From: CBDUMN01 sp965368335
GTDB lineage: Bacteria > Pseudomonadota > Alphaproteobacteria > Rhodospirillales > JAPHRK01
Direction of reading: 5' to 3'
Length of the DNA: 45,821 nt
Assembly (NCBI GenBank): GCA_965368335.1
Contig: CBDUMN010000020.1
Span: forward strand, 1 to 45,821
Numbering within the stretch: the stretch's first letter is position 1; each line of letters opens with the position of its first letter. This document shows positions 41,403 through 45,821 of the stretch, one piece after another. The notes under the pieces were generated by a model that searched no databases, was not told the DNA's origin, and saw nothing but the letters and a program-made list of their open reading frames with translations. The position numbers and the translations under genes are program-made.

Positions 41403-42557
41403 ATGGCTGATCATGACATTGATACGGGTGATTTCGATTTCTCATTTATTGAGAAAAGACTGGGAGTCACGCGCCGTACATTCCTTAAATTCTGCACCGG
41501 CGTCGCCGCGTCTCTGGGACTTTCGACCCAGGCTGCCGTCGCCATGGCTAAAACCATTGCCGATCCCAAGCCGAAAAAACGGCCGCCGGTGATCTGGCTG
41601 CATGGCCAGGAGTGCACCGGTCCGTCGGAATCGCTTTTGCGATCCGAACAGCCATCGCTTGAGCATTTGATCCTCGACCTGATTTCGCTCGACTACCACC
41701 AGACCCTGGATACGGGCGCGGGCCATAAGGTCGAAGAAATGAAGAAAAAGTCCATGGAGGAAAACAAAGGCAAGTACCTCCTGGTCGTTGAAGGGGCCAT
41801 TCCTATCAAGGACGGCGGCATCTACTGCAAGATTGCCGGTGAAACCATGCTGCACGCCACCAAGGAAGCCGCCGAACATGCTGCGGCGATTGTCGCCTTC
41901 GGTTCTTGCGCAAGCTGGGGCGGCGTTCAGTCCGCTTCGCCCAACCCGACCGAAGCGCGCGGCGCGCAGGCTGTGTTGCCCGGCAAGACGGTCGTCAATA
42001 TTCCCGGTTGCCCACCCAATCCGGCCAACTTCCTCGGCACGGTCCTTTACTTCGTGACCTTCGGCAAGTTGCCGCCGCTCGACGAGCAGAACCGTCCCAA
42101 GTGGGCTTACGGTCGCCTGATCCACGAAAACTGCTACCGTCGTCCGCACTTCGATGCGGGCCGCTTCGCCACCGAGTTCGGCGATGAAGGTCACCGCAAA
42201 GGCTGGTGCCTTTATAAGCTCGGCTGTAAAGGTCCCGAGACCTACAACAACTGTCCGAGCCTTGAGTTCAACAACGTGGGCGGCGGTGTCTGGCCGGTTG
42301 GTGTCGGGCATCCCTGCTTCGGTTGTTCCGAACAGGGTATCGGGTTCAATAAGCCCATGTTCGCCCTGGCTGACGTTAAGACTCATACGCCGCCCAACGC
42401 CTTCCCCGAAATTGCCGACCGTGAGCAGAAACAGGGTATTTCCCCGACTGCCGCGGCCATTGGTGGCGCAGCCGCCGGTGTCGCCGTCGGTGCGGCTTTG
42501 ATGGCTGGCAAAAAGGCAAGCGGTGGTTCCGATAGTTCCGGCAGCCAAGACGCGTAA
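41403..42557 (+). CDS. hybO: Hyb-type [NiFe] hydrogenase small subunit
   Basis: The small subunit carries the Fe-S chain from the [NiFe] site to the membrane partner. The 384-residue protein starts at an ATG after a G-rich ribosome site. It has a twin-arginine signal (VTRRTFLKFCTG) and ends in a hydrophobic Ala/Gly anchor. Best likeness is E. coli HybO. Cluster ligands are seen in AFGSCASWGG, IPGCPPNP, LIHENC, GWCLYKLGC, NNC and HPCFGC. The proximal motif, normally ECTGC, reads ECTGP, so Cys71 is present but residue 74 is Pro. The extra Cys of O2-tolerant enzymes are absent. It heads the hyb operon. Confidence 0.94.
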   Translation: MADHDIDTGDFDFSFIEKRLGVTRRTFLKFCTGVAASLGLSTQAAVAMAKTIADPKPKKRPPVIWLHGQECTGPSESLLRSEQPSLEHLILDLISLDYHQTLDTGAGHKVEEMKKKSMEENKGKYLLVVEGAIPIKDGGIYCKIAGETMLHATKEAAEHAAAIVAFGSCASWGGVQSASPNPTEARGAQAVLPGKTVVNIPGCPPNPANFLGTVLYFVTFGKLPPLDEQNRPKWAYGRLIHENCYRRPHFDAGRFATEFGDEGHRKGWCLYKLGCKGPETYNNCPSLEFNNVGGGVWPVGVGHPCFGCSEQGIGFNKPMFALADVKTHTPPNAFPEIADREQKQGISPTAAAIGGAAAGVAVGAALMAGKKASGGSDSSGSQDA

Positions 42558-42568
42558 GGGAGAGGCAA

Positions 42569-43555
42569 ATGGAACGAAGGGATTTCTTAAAGGGAGCCTT
42601 GGGGACGGGGGCCGCTGCAGTTGTCTGTAGCGTATCCTCCGGGTCCGCCGAAGCGCGTCCCAATCTAGAGCCCAACGGTGAAGCCGTTGGCATGCTCTAT
42701 GACTCAACCCTCTGTGTCGGTTGTAAGGCCTGTGTTGCGGCCTGTAAGGAAATCAATGGCATGGAGCCGATTTTCCGTAACGGCGACGAAGCCTATGATG
42801 CGGCCGCCGACCTGAGCGGTCAAACGCTGAACGTCATCAAGATTTTCAAAGACGGAACGGCGGCGGTGAAAGACGCCGAGCAGGACGGGTTCGCTTTCGA
42901 GAAGCGGAGCTGTATGCATTGTGTCGATCCGGGCTGTGTTTCGGCCTGTCCGGTCACGGCATTGAAGCAACAGGCCAATACCGGCATCGTCACCTACGAC
43001 CCGGACGCCTGTATCGGTTGCCGGACCTGCATGACGGCCTGTCCTTACAACGTGCCGCAGTTCCAGTACGACCGGGCCTTTGGCAAGATCGCCAAGTGTC
43101 AGATGTGTAACCAGAAGGGCGTCGAGCGGATTGACAAGGGCATGACGACCGGTTGTGCCGAAGCCTGTCCGACCGGGGCGACCCTGTTCGGAACGCGCGA
43201 TGCATTGTTGGCCGAGGCCAAGCGCCGTATGGAGCTGAAGCCCGGCGAGATTTACAACTATCCGCGCGGCGACGTTCGCAAGCCGGACAGCTATCACGAA
43301 AAACCGGTTCCCACTTACAAAAACCATGTTTGGGGCGAGAAGGAAGCTGGCGGAACCAACGTCATGCACATTTCCGCCGTCTCCTTCGATAAGTTGGGTA
43401 TGCCGCCTCTGGAGGAGCGCTCTTACGCGTCCATTTCCGAAGGGGTGCAGCATTCGCTTTACAGCTATCTGGCCCTTCCGGCCGTGGCGCTTGCCGGCCT
43501 CTCTTTCCTGGTTAAGCGCAATGTCGATGGCGAAGAAAATGGAGGTGACTCATGA
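42569..43555 (+). CDS. hybA: Hyb hydrogenase ferredoxin-like subunit HybA
   Basis: HybA passes electrons between the hydrogenase and the HybB quinone-reactive subunit on the periplasmic side. The 328-residue protein has a twin-arginine signal (ERRDFLKGALG) and four [4Fe-4S] motifs: CVGCKACVAAC, CMHCVDPGCVSAC, CIGCRTCMTAC and the CQMC/CAEAC pair. A C-terminal membrane helix LYSYLALPAVALAGLSFLV follows. It starts 11 bases after hybO and overlaps hybB by four bases. Confidence 0.94.
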   Translation: MERRDFLKGALGTGAAAVVCSVSSGSAEARPNLEPNGEAVGMLYDSTLCVGCKACVAACKEINGMEPIFRNGDEAYDAAADLSGQTLNVIKIFKDGTAAVKDAEQDGFAFEKRSCMHCVDPGCVSACPVTALKQQANTGIVTYDPDACIGCRTCMTACPYNVPQFQYDRAFGKIAKCQMCNQKGVERIDKGMTTGCAEACPTGATLFGTRDALLAEAKRRMELKPGEIYNYPRGDVRKPDSYHEKPVPTYKNHVWGEKEAGGTNVMHISAVSFDKLGMPPLEERSYASISEGVQHSLYSYLALPAVALAGLSFLVKRNVDGEENGGDS

Positions 43556-44691
43556 GTGCGTATAAACCTCTCGGTGGGCGTATCCTGACGCCCGCCTTCC
43601 TGTTCTTCGCCGTGATTTTCGCAATCAGCCTCTACTTCATGGTTGAGCGTTTTACCGACGGCATGGGTGCGGTCGCCAACATTAACGGCGGGTTCCCTTG
43701 GGGGATTTGGGTGGTCTACGACGTGATCATCGGCACCGGCCTGGCCTGTGGCGGTTACGCCTTGGCCTTTACCGTCTACGTGTTCAACAAGGGGCGTTAT
43801 CACCCCTTGGTGCGTCCGGCGCTGCTCGCCAGTCTGGCGGGCTACGCCTTGGGCGGTTTCGGTGCGATCTTCGATATGGGCCGCTGGTGGCAGTTCTATA
43901 ATATCCTGCTGCCATGGAACTGGAACTTCAACTCGGTGATGCTCGAAGTGGGCCTCTGCGTCTCACTTTACATCATTGTGCTGATTATCGAGTTCTCTCC
44001 GGCCTACCTTGAAAAGATTGGTGCGACGGGCTTGTTGAAGGTGTTGGATAAAACCCTCTTCTTCTTCATCGCCCTTGGCGTTCTTCTCCCGACCATGCAT
44101 CAGAGCTCTCTTGGCTCCATGCTCATCATCATGGGCTACAAAGTGGATCCGCTCTGGCAGGTCTTGCAGTTCCAACCGCTCCTGGCGGTTCTTACGGCGA
44201 TCATCATGGGCTACTCCATCGTGATCTTCGAAGCCTCTCTGGCCCGTGTGGGCTTTGGCGGCGCTGACGAAACTCCATTGCTGGCGGTGCTGGGCAAAGT
44301 ATCCGTGTGGCTGATGATCGCTTTCCTGGTCATCCGCTTCGCCGTCCTCGCCGCGCAAGGCAAGATCGGTCTGATCTTCGCTGGAGATTTCGCAAGCCTC
44401 ATGTTCATTATCGAGACGATACTCTTCGTCTTGCCAGCGGTTATCATTGCTTCTCCGACGATGCGACAAAGTCCGTCGAAGCTGTTGTTCGCCGCCGTGA
44501 GCATGCTGTTTGCCGGCGCTCTTTATCGATTTGATGCCTTCCTCTTCACCTACGATCCGGGACCCGGGTTCTCTTACTTCCCGTCCGCTCCTGAGATCAT
44601 GGTGACCCTTGGCGTCATCTCATTCGAAATCATGGCCTATCTGGTCGTCGTGAAAACCCTGCCTGTGCTGCATCGCAGCGAACAAGCGTAA
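43552..44691 (+). CDS. hybB: Hyb hydrogenase membrane subunit HybB (NrfD/PsrC family)
   Basis: HybB is the integral quinone-reactive subunit. The 379-residue protein has about nine to ten membrane segments and the family pattern seen in NGGFPWGIWVVYDVIIGTGLACGGYALAF, FDMGRWWQFYNILLPWNWNFNSVMLEV and PTMHQSSLGSMLIIMG. It carries no heme-binding cytochrome b. In E. coli HybB couples H2 oxidation or evolution to the quinone pool with proton movement. It overlaps hybA and lies 26 bases before the large-subunit gene. Confidence 0.94.
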   Translation: MSAYKPLGGRILTPAFLFFAVIFAISLYFMVERFTDGMGAVANINGGFPWGIWVVYDVIIGTGLACGGYALAFTVYVFNKGRYHPLVRPALLASLAGYALGGFGAIFDMGRWWQFYNILLPWNWNFNSVMLEVGLCVSLYIIVLIIEFSPAYLEKIGATGLLKVLDKTLFFFIALGVLLPTMHQSSLGSMLIIMGYKVDPLWQVLQFQPLLAVLTAIIMGYSIVIFEASLARVGFGGADETPLLAVLGKVSVWLMIAFLVIRFAVLAAQGKIGLIFAGDFASLMFIIETILFVLPAVIIASPTMRQSPSKLLFAAVSMLFAGALYRFDAFLFTYDPGPGFSYFPSAPEIMVTLGVISFEIMAYLVVVKTLPVLHRSEQA

Positions 44692-44717
44692 GGCACTAGG
44701 TTTAAGGAGTAAGTATT

Positions 44718-45821
44718 GTGAGTACTCGTATTACCGTTGATCCCATTACCCGTATCGAAGGACACCTTCGTATCGACGTTGAAGTTGACGACGGCCACGT
44801 CACCAAGGCCTGGTCTTCGGGCCAGATGTGGCGGGGCATTGAGCAGATCCTTATCGGCCGCGATCCGCGCGAAGCCTGGATGTATACCCAGCGTTTCTGC
44901 GGTGTCTGCACTACGGTTCACGCCATTACTTCGGTGCGCGCCGTGGAAAACGCCCTGCAAATGGAAGTGCCGGTCAATGCGCAGTTGGTGCGTAACATCA
45001 TCCAGACCGCCCATGCCGTGCAGGACCATATCGTCCACTTCTATCACCTCTCGGCCGTTGACTGGGTCGATGTAGTCTCCGCGCTCGATGCCGATCCGGC
45101 GGCGACCGCCAAGTTGGCTGAAAGCATTTCCGATTGGGAGTTGAACGGCGTCCATGAGATGACGGCGGTGAAGGAGCGTCTGAAAACCTTCGTTCAGTCG
45201 GGTCAGTTGGGTCCGTTCGCCAGCGGCTTCTGGGGCCACCCGGCCATGAAGCTGAGCCCGGAAGTCAACCTTCTGGCCGTGGCTCACTATCTTCAGGCGC
45301 TGGATATCCAGAACCACGCCAACAAGATCGTCGCCATTCTCGGCGGCAAGAGCCCGCATATTCAGAACGTCGCCGTGGGCGGTATCAGTAACTCCATCAG
45401 CCACGACGCTCCGTCGGTGCTGAACATTGAGCGCCTGATGCTGATTAAGAACTTTATCGACAAGCTCGATAAGTTCGTTAAGTCCACCTACCTGACCGAC
45501 GTCTCGGCGGTAGGCGCATTCTATCTGGATTGGACCAAGTATGGTGGCGGGGTGACCAATTACCTCTCCGTGCCCGACTGTCCGCAGGACACCAAAGGGA
45601 CCCAGTTCGACCTTATCGGCGGCTTCGTCGAGAACCTCGATCTGGCCGGTGTTACGCCGATTAAGGACTTCAACGATCCTTACTTCCGCGATGGCGTCGA
45701 GGAAAGCTCCAAGCACGCTTGGTATGAGGGCGACAAGCCCCTGCATCCCTGGAAGGGCGAAACCAACCCGCAGTACACGGACTTCGAAGACGAAGGCAAG
45801 TACTCTTGGGTCAAAGCGCCG
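44718..45821 (+). CDS. hybC: Hyb [NiFe] hydrogenase large subunit (3' end cut by window)
   Basis: This subunit holds the [NiFe] catalytic site. The GTG at 44718 has AAGGAG about nine bases upstream. The 368 codons present begin TRITVDPITRIEGHL and carry the N-terminal Ni ligands in RFCGVCTTVHA (Cys61, Cys64), with the family RGIEQIL motif before them. The C-terminal DPC ligands and the cleaved tail lie beyond the right edge. Gene order small subunit, HybA, HybB, large subunit equals E. coli hybOABC. Confidence 0.95.
   Translation, partial: MSTRITVDPITRIEGHLRIDVEVDDGHVTKAWSSGQMWRGIEQILIGRDPREAWMYTQRFCGVCTTVHAITSVRAVENALQMEVPVNAQLVRNIIQTAHAVQDHIVHFYHLSAVDWVDVVSALDADPAATAKLAESISDWELNGVHEMTAVKERLKTFVQSGQLGPFASGFWGHPAMKLSPEVNLLAVAHYLQALDIQNHANKIVAILGGKSPHIQNVAVGGISNSISHDAPSVLNIERLMLIKNFIDKLDKFVKSTYLTDVSAVGAFYLDWTKYGGGVTNYLSVPDCPQDTKGTQFDLIGGFVENLDLAGVTPIKDFNDPYFRDGVEESSKHAWYEGDKPLHPWKGETNPQYTDFEDEGKYSWVKAP

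Noticed and set aside
41442..42707. 421-codon open frame on the minus strand opposite the hydrogenase small subunit
   Set aside because: The plus-strand gene has signal peptide, cluster motifs and operon context; the antisense frame has none.

Overview
The window looks like chromosomal DNA from a Gram-negative alphaproteobacterium, most likely a Rhodospirillales-type lineage. The reasons are the dcw gene order, the type A RNase P RNA, the HupTUV/HupR hydrogen-sensing set and the overall codon style. I cannot fix the genus. I see no insertion sequence, phage gene, CRISPR array, tRNA or rRNA.

Region 1 (1-17491, minus strand) is a complete, tightly packed division and cell-wall cluster. In transcription order it reads mraZ, rsmH, ftsL, ftsI, murE, murF, mraY, murD, ftsW, murG, murC, murB, ddl, ftsQ, ftsA and ftsZ; ftsZ is cut by the window edge. 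Most junctions overlap by 1 to 13 bases or lie within a few bases. Upstream of mraZ are five TGGGNN repeats spaced exactly 10 bp apart, which is a MraZ operator.

Region 2 (17492-30012) is mixed housekeeping. It holds the RNase P RNA gene followed at once by a small membrane-protein gene, a secreted Gly/Ala-rich protein paired with a Sel1-repeat lipoprotein, and mlaA. It also holds a DUF1737 protein, a peptidoglycan amidase, a 41-residue membrane protein, a hemerythrin-like protein with altered metal ligands and a MaoC-type protein. The rest is an OFA-type transporter, a methyltransferase-fold protein, and an operon of TerB-J protein, metallo-hydrolase and Uup.

Region 3 (30187-35640, plus strand) carries a membrane hybrid histidine kinase, a YbaK/ProX-type deacylase and a D-lactate dehydrogenase-type flavoprotein. 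It ends with a receiver-GGDEF-EAL-like protein in which all three signature motifs look degenerate.

Region 4 (35755-45821, plus strand) is hydrogen metabolism. hupR, hupT, hupU and hupV encode a H2-sensing circuit: sensor hydrogenase, PAS kinase and sigma-54 activator. Next comes a 384 bp control region with three GGAAA-N5-TTTCC-type dyads and a near-consensus sigma-54 promoter. It precedes a Hyb-type membrane [NiFe] hydrogenase operon (small subunit, HybA, HybB, and a large subunit cut by the window end). The likely logic is that HupUV senses H2, HupT signals to HupR, and HupR acts with sigma-54 on the hyb promoter. Two things stand out: the H2 sensor sits beside a Hyb-type rather than a classic Hup enzyme, and the hydrogenase small subunit has Pro where the second proximal-cluster Cys is expected.
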